Assembly (NCBI GenBank): GCA_028455995.1
Contig: JABELC010000002.1
Span: 3,658,001-3,722,000 of the forward strand
Direction of reading: 5' to 3'
Length of the DNA: 64,000 nt
DNA from: Scleromitrula shiraiana
Taxonomy: Eukaryota; Ascomycota; Leotiomycetes; Helotiales; Sclerotiniaceae
The notes under the pieces were generated by a model that did not search any database, had not been told where the DNA came from, and saw only the letters and a list, made by a program, of their open reading frames with translations. A program made the translations under genes and the position numbers. Of the stretch, positions 24,552-37,423 are shown one piece after another. Within the stretch, counting starts at the first letter, position 1, and each line of letters opens with the position of its first letter.

Positions 24552-27500
24552 CTACCCACTCCCATTCCCAGTTCCTTTCTCATTCCCATTCTCCCCTACC
24601 CCATCCACCCTCTCCTTTCCAACCGGCTCTCCTACTTCATTCCCCGAAGGATTCGGACTTGAATTCAACCCCGGACTCGGTAACGGAGAAGTCGACTTCC
24701 TAGGAACATTTTTCTGCTTAATAATTTTAATTATATAATCTCCTACGTCGCCCGCGTCATCTAGAGCACCTATACGAGTCTTGAAGTATTCTGCATCACG
24801 GAGCATTCTATTTTCATTCATTAGTCAATCGATTTCTGATATTAAAGAAGCGAGAAAAATGAATCATGCATAGGGGGAAAGAAAAAAAAATACCGGCTTT
24901 TAGCCTCCTCACTCCCCAACACCACATCCCCAAACGCCCTACCCCACTGCTCCTTATAACTCCTAAAAACCGGATCCATTATCATCCTAACCGTCATATC
25001 CGGTAAATGTTTATTGAGTACTCTATGCAAGGTACTTGTTTCCTTGGTTAAAGTTTCCATATAAGGATTTACATTTGGTTCTCTGGCGATATCGATTTCC
25101 CAATCAATTGTCTTCATGCTTCTTACGTGAGCGGCTGCTCGACCCGCCATAATATCAACTAACTTATCGTAGATGGACTGTTGATGTTCGAGATAGGCGC
25201 GACGGATTTTATCGAATTCGCCCATGAGGATGGAGACGGAGGAGCCGCTGCCGAGGTGGCGACGGACAAATTCCCGGATGTAGGGGATGAGGATTGATAT
25301 GAATGAGAGGGCTTGGGAGGCAAGGGCAAGATGTTTGGTGGTGATGTTTTTGAGGCCTGCGGAGCGAGTGGCTCCAGCTCCGAGAATTAGTTGGGTGCAG
25401 CGGGAGTTGAAGAGGGTGAGGTAGGAGAGGATTGAAGTGGCGATTTCGGATGTCATAGACGGAAGACCGGTATTAAGATGAAGAAGGGATGAGAGTCCGT
25501 GAAGACAGAGGATTGCAGAGATAGGGAGTATATATGATTCCTCTTCAATGACTGCAGAACGAGTTTGAGATTTAGTGGGCGTAGAAGTAGAAGTTGGTGT
25601 TGATGTTCCACCTTTCGGGGCAGAGAGTAATGATGAATTACCATTTTGGGATGGCTTGGTAGAAGATGTCGTACCAAGAGGTGAATCTGTACATGGCTGC
25701 CATATCTTACTACCAGAATTCCAAGCTTCGACATCTTGCGTGCTTGTAGAAAGTATACGGCTTAAAAGTTCTTTGTCGTCATCAGTGAAGTCTTTCGCAT
25801 TCCATGGATCTGCCTCCATGCCTGTTGCTAGACTTTGTCGTTCTGATTCACCAAATTGCTGAACATAGTCTTTAATATGGCCGTTGACCACGTTCTTTAG
25901 TGCTGTACCGCTTCTTCCAGATACAGCCTCGCATTCATTAGCGAATAGGAGATTTAGAGTAAAATATCGTAGAAACCTCTCAACCGAAAGATGAGTGCTT
26001 TGCTCCGATCTTACACGTAGAACTTTAACTATCTTATCTTGAGCAATATCAACAGCTTGACCCAAGAAATTCGACATATCAAGCGTTTGATGCATTTCTT
26101 CTTGTATTTCTCTTCCAGAAGTACCTCTCAAGCTGGGACTCATTCTAGCATCCATCGAAGTCATGATTGGACTTCGAGGCGGTGATTTGATTCCTCCGGG
26201 AGTTGATGGATCTCCAAGAGTGCTGCTCACATCTAATAATACTTTGACTTGTGTCCCTAGCCTCCTCAAAGTCTCCCCAACTCCAATGTAAGTTTTCTTC
26301 AAAAGTTCTTCTGCATCATCAGGGTCCAAAGAACGTAAGTTCCGAGCCAAAATTGATGACTTCTCTTGAGCAGTCTTTTGCCTGGCACCGCCGACAGTAG
26401 ATGCGGACATCATGGAATCAGCATCATCATCATTTGAACTTGGTAACAGACGCCGAATAATATTTCTTACTTCCCGCAATACAGAGTCTCTAAAAGCGGA
26501 TGTTGCGGCCGAAGTGTGTTTTGCTCTATATAGCCCACCCAAATAGGACAGCAATTCTGTTCTGAATTCATCGGGTATAGTGAGATAAGTGGGCTGTGAA
26601 GCTGTCTCGCGATTGTGATTACCACCTCTTGACCGTTGAGAGGCATTACTCCATCTTTGTAATGTATCTTCTGTAGAAACTGTTGCGACATGTCGTCTAA
26701 GATCACCAAGGAGAGCGTTGAGAAATCTTGCCTCGTAGCTCTTACCAATTCTGAATCGCAATGTATCCAAATCATTGGTAACCCCTTGTAGAGCTGTAGC
26801 ACCTCTGAGATCTCGAAGTTGTATTTTTGGTTGATTTGAACCATTTTGTACTTCTTCCCCAGATATAAGACTCTCTAACGCATCAATGGCATCCAATGCC
26901 TGTTCCACATGACCATCTTCCACCATCGACTCACATTTCGCAACGGCTTCTACTATCCTCTTCAATTGCTGGACGGCATCATTTAATTGCTTCAGATTCT
27001 CTCTCCTTCTTTGTAGATTGACTATTTTCATTCCACCTACAGCCATTTCCTCATCTAGACTTTCCAGTTCCTTTCGCAAAGTCTTGATCCTCTCTACCGA
27101 ATCTGCGGCCTCGGAATGAAGCTCTCGCAGAGAACCTAAGGCTGCGAAGAATGAAGTAGAAGCTGTGGATATTGAGGAAATTAGGTGCACTTCAATCGTA
27201 TCCATGTACCACGATAACTTTTCTTGTAAAATCGCATTTGTAGCTAAAGCCTTCCTTGGTCCCACTGCAGAGCCATTGCCCGTTCGACGTCCATCCGGAG
27301 ATCCAGACGCGGGCCTGATCACTTCTGACCGTTCGCTAACTACATCAAATGTCCTTGGATTCTCCAGATGAAAGTCCTCTTCAAAATAAACACTTGGGAT
27401 TGTTGAAATTGGGGTTGGCGCATGCGCAGTCCTTCTCCCACCAGTCGACCTTTTCCTTGTAGATCCTGAGGGGCTTTCCAATGATACAATCGAAGCCAGT

Positions 27501-28133
27501 GATGTCTTTCTAGAGAGTGATGGTTTAGATGCCTTTCGATCAAAATCTAAAAGATCCGATAACTCGTCCGCTTTACTGCCTTTCCGTAACAATTGCGTCC
27601 CTCCATCCTCCTCGTTCTCCTTCGCCCTTTGTAGTGCATCATAAAGCGCCCCTACTTGGGTCAAATACGGTTGAAATTCCGAGGGATCAACGTGGGGTAT
27701 ATTCGTAAGTGTTACCGGAGGTATATCTCGAGCCGTCGGGGGTTTATGTGCACTCGATGCGGGGGCAGAAGTGTGGGGAATTAGGCCAGTTCGAACAATT
27801 GGAGGTTGGAGGAGAGTAGATATAGCTTTATTCTATTAGTTACTTTGATATACTGATGATAATTACGAGTCGTACCATTTTGCCCGGATTCATTCAACTC
27901 ATGCCATTGTGAAGATATATTTAACACCCCCCCTATTGAATGTATCGAGCTTGCAGTTGATCCGCGGCGGGGAGCATATCTGCTACTTGATGATCCAGGT
28001 CTTTGAGAAGTCAGCATCTCAATTACTTGGTGAACACAGACGGCGCAACAAACCTAGGAAAGGGATATTCGCTCCGAGGTGAAGTAGGAGATAGACTATC
28101 CACAGAAAAGCGTGGTGTGGGAGATTGATCCAT
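24552..28133 (-). CDS. VPS54: VPS54, GARP tethering complex subunit
   Basis: Four exons, read downwards: 28133-28054, 28000-27876, 27825-24894, 24807-24552 (1130 aa). GARP (Vps51-54) tethers endosome-derived vesicles at the trans-Golgi network. The first 140 residues or so are Ser/Pro-rich and disordered. Coiled-coil-forming helices follow around the ELHSEAADSVERIKTLRKELESL region, typical of CATCHR-family tethers. The C-terminal Vps54-like domain is well conserved (LVDIMAGRAAAHVRSMKTIDW, then PNVNPYMETLTKETSTLHRVL). The last intron splits an Arg codon and restores EEAKSRMLRDAEYFKTRIGALDDAGD. For exon 2 the acceptor at 28001 is chosen, because the earlier AG would bring in a stop. Divergent from MCM5. 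Confidence 0.93.
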
Positions 28134-28774
28134 GATTCTAATTATGTATTGATCGACCTATACAGAACCTCAACCTCCCCCACAGCCGCGCAATCGTAAT
28201 AAAAGTCCAATATCAACTTTTACTTTTACGTTGAATTATTAGCTTTGACCAAAACAAAGGTATCCCTAAACGGTACTTGTAAGTGTGGCCACGGAGGCAC
28301 TTTCGTAAGCTAAATCAGTACTTATTAAAACACTATCGTGGTATCATTGCAAGTGAAAAGAAAATCGTATAAGGGAATGTAATTATAATAGCTATGTCGT
28401 AAATTCATCCAAGTTGCATTATAAGTTGAAGATAGTTTTATTATCGAATATATTATGCGTTATCCCGAGCCCGAGGCCATGTTCACAGGTTCATTGAATC
28501 CATGAATGTTCTTTCAGCCTTCTAGACTAGAACACATCCCTCGAAGAAGCTTAACGTATTCTGATTGGCCAAAGCTTATGAGGCTGATTGTGGCTCTATG
28601 TGGCTAATGTAAAACCACTTAACGCGTCGATATAGAAGATAACGCGTCTCTCAAAATACCAAAAATCTCATATCCACCCAACTTCCATAATCATAGCCTT
28701 CCTAATATTTCCCCCGTCAACCCCAACATCAACCCCGCAACCTAGAATTTTACCAAACTTGAGCGCAGATCAAG
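28134..28774. promoter_or_regulatory. VPS54/MCM5 divergent promoter region
   Basis: 641 bp between the two start codons. It contains the paired MluI boxes annotated separately; I see no other named element. Confidence 0.55.
28622..28647. promoter_or_regulatory. Two MluI cell-cycle boxes (ACGCGT) upstream of MCM5
   Basis: ACGCGT occurs at 28622-28627 and 28642-28647, exactly 20 bp apart (about two helical turns), 128-153 bp upstream of the MCM5 start codon. ACGCGT is the site bound by the MBF complex, which drives G1/S genes, including MCM genes, in yeasts. Here regulation by MBF is inferred from site and position. Confidence 0.65.
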
Positions 28775-31103
28775 ATGGATCGTCAATCTGTTTATTCTTT
28801 GAGCGTTTTACCTCCTGAGTATGGTGATAATGAAGATACTAGAGGTCAAGTACAGTCGCAATTAGAACAATTTATTCTTCAATTCCGCATTGACAACGCA
28901 TTCATTTACAGGTAAACAAACCCCCTCCCTCCTCTTCAGTTGCGCAACAAGCTAACAAACCCAACAGAGATCAAATCCGCGAGAATGTTCTATTAAAACA
29001 ATACTTTTGTGATGTCGATGTTGGACATTTGATCTCATATAATGAAGAACTTGCACACCGACTCGTTACTGAGCCTTCAGAGATCATCCCACTCGTATGC
29101 TTTGCACAAGGAAATCATTAAACATGCATGATCTAACAAGTTCGTAGTTTGAAAATGCGTTAAAAAGATGTACACATCGAATTGTATATCCATCGGATAG
29201 AGATATTGTACTCCCAGAACATCAACTCCTCCTTCACTCTACCGCTTCAGAAATTTCCATTAGAGATCTAGATGCTCTTCAAATATCCCGACTTGTGCGA
29301 GTACCTGGAATTGTCATTGGAGCTTCAGTATTATCTTCAAAAGCAACAGCATTACATATACAATGTCGAAATTGTCGCTCTACAAAAGTTTTGCCAGTAT
29401 CGGGTGGATTTACTGGTATATCACTTCCAAGAATGTGTGATAGACAAAAAATGCCTGGAGATGCGCCATGTCCGATGGATCCATATGTGGTTGTTCATGA
29501 ATCTTCACAGTTTGTTGACCAACAGATTATCAAACTTCAAGAAGCTCCAGATCAAGTCCCAGTGGGAGAGTTGCCACGACATGTTCTCATCTCCACAGAT
29601 AGATATTTAACGAATCGTGTAGTACCAGGAACAAGGTGTATGATTACAGGTATCTTTTCGATTTATCAAAACAAAAACAGCAAAGGCTCTTCAACTACTT
29701 CAGCAGTCGCAATTCGAACCCCATATCTTAGAGCAGTTGGTATCCATAGCGACGTGGATCACACAGCGAAAGGCAATGCCGTGTTCACTGAAGAAGAAGA
29801 GCAAGAATTCCTCGAAATGTCTCGAAGACCCGACCTTTATAACGTTTTTGCATCTTGCATCGCACCCTCTATTTATGGAAACGAGAACATAAAAAAGGCT
29901 ATTGCTTGTCTTCTCCTTGGTGGATCCAAAAAGATTCTCCCTGATGGGATGAAATTGCGTGGTGATATTAACGTTCTCCTTCTCGGTGACCCCGGAACAG
30001 CTAAATCGCAGCTTCTAAAATTCGTCGAGAAAGTCGCTCCCATCGCCATTTACACATCTGGAAAAGGTTCTTCCGCAGCAGGTTTGACAGCCTCCGTTCA
30101 ACGTGATCACACAACTCGAGAATTTTACCTTGAAGGAGGAGCCATGGTACTTGCAGACGGGGGAGTAGTCTGTATTGATGAATTCGACAAGATGCGTGAC
30201 GAAGATCGAGTCGCTATTCACGAAGCTATGGAACAGCAGACCATCTCTATTGCAAAAGCAGGTATCACTACAATTCTCAACGCGCGAACTTCCGTCTTGG
30301 CTGCAGCCAACCCAATTTTCGGACGCTACGATGATTTGAAGTCGCCGGGTGAGAATATCGATTTTCAGACTACAATTCTCTCACGTTTCGATATGATTTT
30401 CATTGTCAAAGATGAGCACGAGAGGGGCAAAGATGAGAAAATGGCAAAACATGTCATGAACGTGCATATGGGAGGAAGAGGACGAGAAGAACAAGCCGAA
30501 TCCGAAATCCCCGTAGATAAAATGAAGCGATACATCAGCTATTGCAAAACGTGCGTATCCCCCTAGATACCCAAATTAAATACAAAAAAACTAACTTTAA
30601 AAACCAGACGCTGCGCACCCCGACTCTCCCCCGAAGCCGCCGAAAAACTCTCCTCCCACTTCGTCTCCATCCGCAAACAAGTACACGCCACCGAACTAAC
30701 AACCAACACGCGCTCCTCCATCCCTATCACCGTGCGCCAACTCGAAGCCATCATCCGGATTACGGAATCGCTCGCAAAAATCTCCCTCTCGCCCATCGCG
30801 CACGAACACCACGTCGACGAGGCGATCCGCCTCTTCCTGGCGTCGACAATGGATGCCGTGCAACAGGGGGTGGCGCAGCAGGGAAGTAAGGAGTTGAATG
30901 AGGAGGTGGGGAAATTGGAGGAGGAACTCAAGAAGCGGTTGCCGGTTGGGTGGAGCACGAGTCTGGCGACGCTGAAGAGGGAGATGTGTGAGGGGAGGGG
31001 GTTTAGTGAGATGAGTCTTGAGAGGGCGTTGGTGGTGCTGCAGAGGAGGGATACGATTGCTATAAGGGGGCAGGGGAGCCAGGTATATAGGAGTGGTGCG
31101 TGA
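28775..31103 (+). CDS. MCM5: MCM5, replicative helicase subunit
   Basis: Four exons: 28775-28911, 28968-29094, 29148-30550, 30608-31103 (720 aa, the usual length). It is one of six subunits of the Mcm2-7 ring, loaded at origins in G1 and active in the CMG helicase. The N-terminal domain carries a C-x2-C...C...C zinc-binding motif (QCRNCRSTKV onward). The AAA+ core has Walker A GDPGTAKSQ (about 368-376), Walker B VCIDEFDK (D432, E433) and the arginine finger SRFD (R501). The C-terminal winged helix closes the protein. The last exon is much richer in G and C at third codon positions than the first three, yet it is in frame and conserved. Confidence 0.97.
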
Positions 31104-31804
31104 GAGGGGGTTGGGGGTTGGTTTTGGGATGGTATGGTATGGGTTGGAACGGATGATATGTCGGTTTGTCGGTGTGATTGTTTGTATGCATATATGCATA
31201 AGTGTTGCGTTTGGCGTACGGAATGGGATGGATGTGAAGATTATCGATTATCGATTACCGATTACTGATTGATATAGTGATGATAAATACCTGTCTATGT
31301 AGGAGACGGCAGCATACAAGAGTAGAGTAGAGTAGAGCAGGGCAGGGCAGGGTAGATAAGATCAGCTGTAGTGAATCTAAACTAATCATCTCATCCAAGA
31401 TCCAACTAATGTAATGAGGTCTAAACCCATCATTAAGCTGCCAACTTAAACCAACCAAACACACACACTAGCTTCCCATCATAAGTTCGCACCCGTTACA
31501 TACATACATACATACGTACATACATACAGTAGCTTAAGACATACGAAACAGACCCAGAGAAAAGGTTAAATCAAAATCATAATTGATAATGTTACAAAAA
31601 ATTGGTTCTGTATCTTATTCTCTCCTTTCTCCCTTTTCCTTTCGCAAGAAGAAGAAAATTTGGGTTCAATATCCCTGATCCCTTCTTCCTCTCTTTAATC
31701 ATCCCACTTCATATACATTTAAATCATTATTAATCTTCCTCTATTCACCCACCCCTCTCCATCTTCATCAAGATCCTCATCCATATCCGCACCCCAATTC
31801 CCCA
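31104..31804. other. Convergent gap between MCM5 and CTK1
   Basis: Holds the two 3' flanks. There are CATACATA repeats (about 31499-31530) and GATTATCGATTACCGATT copies (31235-31270). No gene seen. Confidence 0.5.
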
Positions 31805-34800
31805 TCACTTACTCGCAACATCCAAATCCTGAGATTGAACCGCCGCAGAAGAAGGCGCCGGTGGCACACTCGGCGGCCCCATCATAACCCTCTTTGAATC
31901 TCTTTCCAGCGGCGGCTCACCCTCCGCGCCCCTCTTCTTTTCCTTTTCCTTCTCCCGTTCTTTTTCCTTCTGGGCTGCTCTCCTTGCCTCTTTATCTTTT
32001 CGTTCGTTTTCCTTGCGTAATGCTTTGGATTCGAATTCGTGCCAATCACCTTGGAGTGCCTTGAGTCTGATTAATTTATTAGCATTTGTTATATTAGAAT
32101 TCGGTAAAGGGTAAAAAAGAAAAGAAAAAACATACTCAACCGCCTGTCTCGGCATCGGTTCCTCCGTCGTGAAATATGGATGGGCTAAAACATCAGAGGC
32201 AGAAGGTCTCTTTGTAGGATCATATTGGAACATAGCTGCCAATAAATCAAAAGCAGCCGGTGTAACACGTTCTTTGTATTTCTCCGCAAAGACATTGGAA
32301 CGTTTGGCCGAAGGTCGAAGGAGTTCAAACCATGCCATGTCTACCAGACCAGGCCATTCGGTTCTGTTTGGCGTGCCGAGTATAGCGTAGATTTTCTCTA
32401 ACTGACTAATCTCACCACCGTCACCAGGGAATATTGCGTGTCTAGTAAATATTTCAACTAGTACACAAGCTGCACTCCAGATATCGACCGCCGGTCCATA
32501 TTGTGTTTCACCCAGTAGAAGTTCGGGTGAACGATACCAAATGGTAATAACACGATTGGTGTAATCTAATTGTCTTCGTTTGGCGTAAAATCGAGCCAAG
32601 CCAAAATCTGCCAGTTTCAACTGGCCCTCGTCACTGACAAGTATGTTTGCTGCTTTGATATCTCTATGTAATACGCCTCGACGATGTAGATAATCGAGTC
32701 CCTCAAAAAGCTGTTTAGCAAGATGTTTTTTGTGAGCAGCATCTAATTTGAAAGATGGATGATTGAGCAAGCCAGTAAGGTCATGCGAAAGATATTCGAA
32801 AACCATAAAGCAATCGTTCTTCTCCACCATGACCTCTTGGAGGTTAACAATATTTGGGTGTTTGAGAGATTGTAGCAATTTGATTTCCCTGACTGCAGTC
32901 ACTGGGAAGCCATCCCTTTCTCCTTCCATTCGTATCTTCTTTAATGCAACCAAATTCTTTGTGTAAACGTGAATTCCCTTGAACACTTTGCCGTAGGTCC
33001 CAGATCCTACTACAGATTCATTCCCAGGCTTTCGGTAGTATACAGAATCAGATGTCTTATACTCAGGAGGTAATTGTGGTTTTGGCTTCAGGCGTTGCAT
33101 GATCTTTTTGACTTTGCGAATAACAGGAGGCGGTGGTTCTCTGAAGTTGTGTTGTAATCTTGCAGATGCTGGCTCAGTAGGAATGTGTCTTGATGATGCT
33201 TGACCTCGTGGACTGATAGGTATGTTTCGTTTTATTGGTCCAGCGTTCAATTTTTGGGAAATTTCTGGTTTTGGGATAGTTGCTGCTTTGGCGGGCCCTT
33301 TGAAAGCAAAACTAAATTTCGAAGAATTTTGCTGACTTTGTGGCCCTGTGGGTGGCGCCCTTGGAGGAGGTGGCATCTGCTCTTCATCGTTTTTCTTACT
33401 AGTGTCTTCCACCTGTAAATCTTTGGATGGTCGGAATAGATCTTCGCCTTCTTCATCTTGAGCCTGTGATGTTTGTGGCGTATTAGGTTCGGGTTGGTTC
33501 TGTCGGGGAAATTGTTGTTGCGGCGACATATGTTGAGGTGTGACATTGCCAGAGTTATTGAACTGGCCACGACCAGCACCAGCAGAACTCCAACCAACAT
33601 TAAACTGATTACCTCGGCCTCCACGAGGGTTGAAATTGTTTCCTCTGAAAGCTCTTTGATTGTTTCGAAAACTACTGTTCATAGGACCAGTAGGTGGCTG
33701 TTGGAAAGGGGGGGATTGCGATTGGTTGTTAAAAAACTGACTTTGGGGACCAGTAGGAGGAGAAAATCCCGGTTGCTGATAATTTTGTTGGAATTGTCTA
33801 AATGTATCATTAGTTGTGGGTTATTAAAATTAACAAAGTATGGACTTACGAGTTAGGCGAAAATTGATGTTGTTGTTGTTGCTGTTGTTGTTGGCCACTC
33901 CAATTTCCACGGCCAGAAGAATATGGGGATTGAGCCTGGGGTGAGCCATGATAAGAATTTGGTGTCATGCCATGTTGAGGGGATTGTGAGTATTGACGTG
34001 GATCAACTGGGGGTGGTTGGTTGAATTGTGGTTTCAGTGGGAACGCGGCTTGCATTTGTTGATTGGAATTATAACCAGGCTGGTTGAAAAATCCCCTATT
34101 TGCCATTTTGTCTGATTTAACCTCTATACTATTCGCTCCTGATGCCGCTGTTGAAGGTCGACCAGGTTTGGACTTGTTATTCGGACGATATTCGTCTCGG
34201 GAAGGACGTCCTCGTCTGTCACGCTTTGGAGAATTCCTCCGATTCCCTTTAGGTCCTTTTGGTGCACGAGGGGATGGTTGGCGAGTGCGAGTCGGAGGTT
34301 CGTATCGGTCTAGTATAGGAGAGCGGCGATTTGAGTAGGGTGAGAGATCTCTCTTCTGGTCCTGTTTTGTATCAGAATCAGGAACTGACTTATCGCCTTC
34401 CTTGTGCTCTTGTTCGACGTCTTTCTTTGGCGATCGATTACGATTCGTAGGAGGATCGTCGTAGTTTAAGGGAGATGTATGTCGGTGGTCATCAATTCTA
34501 TCGCGCTTTTGACCAGGAGATCTTCCACGTCTGTCTGATCTGCGATTCCTATGATTCCCTTCCTCACGTTGGTTTGTTCTATTGTTATCCAGCTGCCGGT
34601 TTCGATGTGGCGATATAGACCGACCCCGTCGCCTCCTCTCTTTTCTTGACAACTTAGGTGCGCCGTTGTGCCGTAATGGACTACGAGAAGAATTTCTTCG
34701 AGATTTTTTTTGTTGATTACGGCTTGGTGAAGGACTTCGACTCTTTCTTCTTTTAGTCGATTGAGGAGATTGAATGGTGCTACTTTTGACCGTATCGGAG

Positions 34801-35243
34801 CCTCGCGTGTCTAATAAAAGTTCCCTGCCTTGATTGCGCTTCAACACCTCTTCCTGGGAATCTTTTCCTGGTCGTGGAGATAATTGTCTTCTGCGATCCG
34901 GACTGCGATCTCGTCTTTCGTTGTCTTGCGAAGGTCTCGATCTATCTGCACTACGATCTCTTGGTTTGGATACTCTATCGCTCTCGGGTCGACGTGACGT
35001 GGGAGATCTTGACCTTCTTGGTCGCCTTTCAATAACTCCTCGGTCTACTCTACCTCTATCTCTGCGATCGTCACCGGGGCTCCAGCTGTCTTTCATCTCG
35101 AGCGCGATCGCATCTCGAGCAACAAGGTGATCTTTTGGTGTTGTAGTTGAAAGCATAATTGAGGCACTGTCGATGATTTTGCTAAAGTGGCGCGCTTCTT
35201 TAGGCTTAGCGAGAATTTGAGTCGATGGATTGGCATGAGCCAT
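31805..35243 (-). CDS. CTK1: CTK1, CDK12-like RNA polymerase II CTD kinase
   Basis: Three exons, read downwards: 35243-33850, 33797-32136, 32066-31805 (1105 aa). It is the catalytic subunit of CTDK-I, which phosphorylates Ser2 of the polymerase II tail during elongation. Residues 1-400 or so are rich in RS, RD and RR pairs, like an SR protein. A Q/P/G/N-rich linker follows. The kinase domain spans about 715-1010: GSGTYGKV glycine loop, VALKK lysine, the C-helix motif PVTAVRE that replaces PSTAIRE, HRDIKAANIL catalytic loop, ADFGLAR, and the TIWYRSPELLLG activation segment. A Lys/Glu-rich tail ends it. Start: the first ATG in frame, with another at codon 30 possible. The yeast orthologue is about half this size and lacks the long RS region; metazoan CDK12 has one. 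Confidence 0.92.
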
Positions 35244-35900
35244 ACAATGCGACACAAGAAAATGGATTGAAGACAATAGAAAAAAATCTTTAAAAGAGAA
35301 TCATTGAGGTTTGAGCATCCAGTATCAAAGATATGTAAGAGAAATAATTTTTGAAGCTTTTGTGTTACATTACCGTTCTTTTTGTATAACTTACCGTTTT
35401 CGATGCTGTGAGGTTGGAGCTGAAAGTCGAGTATCGGTAAGAGGATAAGGAGTTGTTAATATGATTTGGGGGGGTTTGTTGCCAATGCAATGCAGTAACA
35501 ATTGTTTTTTTGGTGGGAATTAAATCACACTCGTTATTTATCCCATGAGTCGAGAATACCTGGTACCTAGTATGTATGTAAGAGTGAAAGAACCATCCGA
35601 ATCCGAGTGAACGGATTGCCGAGAGTCTTGTCCCTCCATTCGTTCGTTCGTTCGTTCGTTGGTGTGTCCAGACAAGACAGTGTTTACAATTTCGTGGTCA
35701 CACAGAGTATGCAAGTTCTATCTACTATACGTATATGAACGCAAATACGTCAAACAATTGAAAACAAAAGAAAGTGAGATCAGTATGAATACCACAACTG
35801 CCCGAAGCTCGACGGAGGTGGACCCCTCGTCATCCTTTCCCCGCCACATGGTATATCAATTCAGTAACAGAACGGAATATCCAAAGTGGAAGAGCGGCAT
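35244..35900. other. CTK1 upstream region
   Basis: Probable CTK1 promoter and 5' leader. GT-AG-like signals near 35385-35400 could mark a leader intron. There are TTCG repeats at about 35640-35660. No gene seen. Confidence 0.45.
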
Positions 35901-36903
35901 AGTGTAGTGTAGAGTATAGCCGGCTCTGCATAACCATCCAGGTTGAAAAGAGTCTCTTGTATATAGTAAACAGATTGTATACACTGCCTGGTATTCGCTA
36001 TAGTGTCGGCATTTGTCGTGAAATGAGACCATGACTGATTGTTCAGGGTATTGGTCGAATATCGCACACCGGAGTTTTGAAAGTAAGCCATATTAGTATC
36101 GTTAACACTTTCGCGACGGTCTCGCAGAAGCATTATATGGTGTTGTTGAATCGCTCGAACATGGTCTGAGTAGGATAGTTTGACAATATACAAGCCGAAC
36201 CTTTCCTTGACCAAAGTTATGCATTGGCAGCAAAAAAGCATCAGCCAGACCATTGTCCATGACAGCATCTGACGTATAGACATAAATTCGCTCTGTAATA
36301 TCGTGAATCAACAGCCGGTATTAGCACAATAACAATATCGGATCTGACGAATGATGGCGTGTTATGAATTCAAGCACATGAGGGACTCAATAGGTATGGC
36401 ATGTTCACATAAACCTTTTAGGTCTGTCCCAATATAGAACTCTGCCTTCCGCAAAGCCAAAGGTCTCAACTATCAGTGTGGGGTGAGGGGAGTCCAGGGT
36501 TTCCTGCCGCCCTGGCGAAGAACATTTATAACGACCATGCCTTCCGATCTTATCATCTCCGTCTGCAATAAATATCCATATATGCAAATGATATGCGCGC
36601 TGTACCCAACTTTTCAACCCCAATGTGGAGTAAAATAGAATGCCACCTGAATTATTTCTAGTTTCCACTTTGGTGAAAATATGTAAATCGCTAGCGATTA
36701 TAAAGTCGCGCGCCTAGCAGGTAGGCAGTCAGTCTGAGACTCTAAAGTATTGTCGTGGATATTGACTAGCAGGAATTCGAATAAGTTGTTGGAAGTAATC
36801 GCCATCGCTATTTTCATCGAAGGATGGCGACTTCTTGTGGAAATGGCGGAAGATGCGAAGTTAACTAATCTAAAGAGTATACCTTTCATTGTTGTAAACA
36901 TAT
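35900..36903 (-). pseudogene. Doubtful exons of an unknown gene, probably decayed
   Basis: Read downwards, MFTTMK (from 36903) is followed by a GTATACT donor. An acceptor then gives SPSFDENSDGDYFQQLIRIP...YFRVSD (about 36820-36725), then a longer open piece with SGGILFYSTLGLKSWVQRAYHLHIWIFIADGDDKIG and a WDRPKR ending (36668-36412). After an ATTACAG acceptor comes RIYVYTSDAVMDNGLADAFLLPMHNFGQ (about 36296-36210). The pieces read like protein and are bounded by usable splice sites, but stops and frame changes lie between them. I recognise no family. It could be a poorly modelled gene or a relic. Confidence 0.25.
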
Positions 36904-37423
36904 AGAACTAAGTCATCGATTGCTCATCCTTCAAGAAATTCGATATATACAAAGTTAGCAAATGCATTTATAAGTTATTATTGAAAGATGCCCAGGTGGT
37001 AACTCTCCAGCTGATATTCGGTTTTTGTTGATTGCTAGATTGCTATGGAAGATCTTCCAGGTTTCCAGGTTCTTTCCATTCTTAGGGTGTTTGTGCTGAT
37101 TGTGCTGTTTGTGCCGAGATTATTTCCAGCCGTATTGATGATAGATGATACGCAATGTGTACTGATATATACATACACCCCTTATTAATAATCATTTCTG
37201 TTTAATCGGAAGAATCCTTCCTGACCTCCGAGATCAGGTCTTGGCGCTTTTATTCTTACCTAAGGTAGTTTTACAACTGATCATTACCATCCTATCAAAG
37301 TTGACGACTTCTCATAACCTCAAACTGCCTGAGTATGGCATCTATGAATCAATGAATCTATCCTATCTTTGCTTCCTTTTCTTGGACCAAGATGTTCAAT
37401 GATAGGTGGTTATGTATTGCATG
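36904..37423. other. Intergenic stretch
   Basis: No gene or named element seen. It would be the upstream flank of the degenerate gene that follows. Confidence 0.45.
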
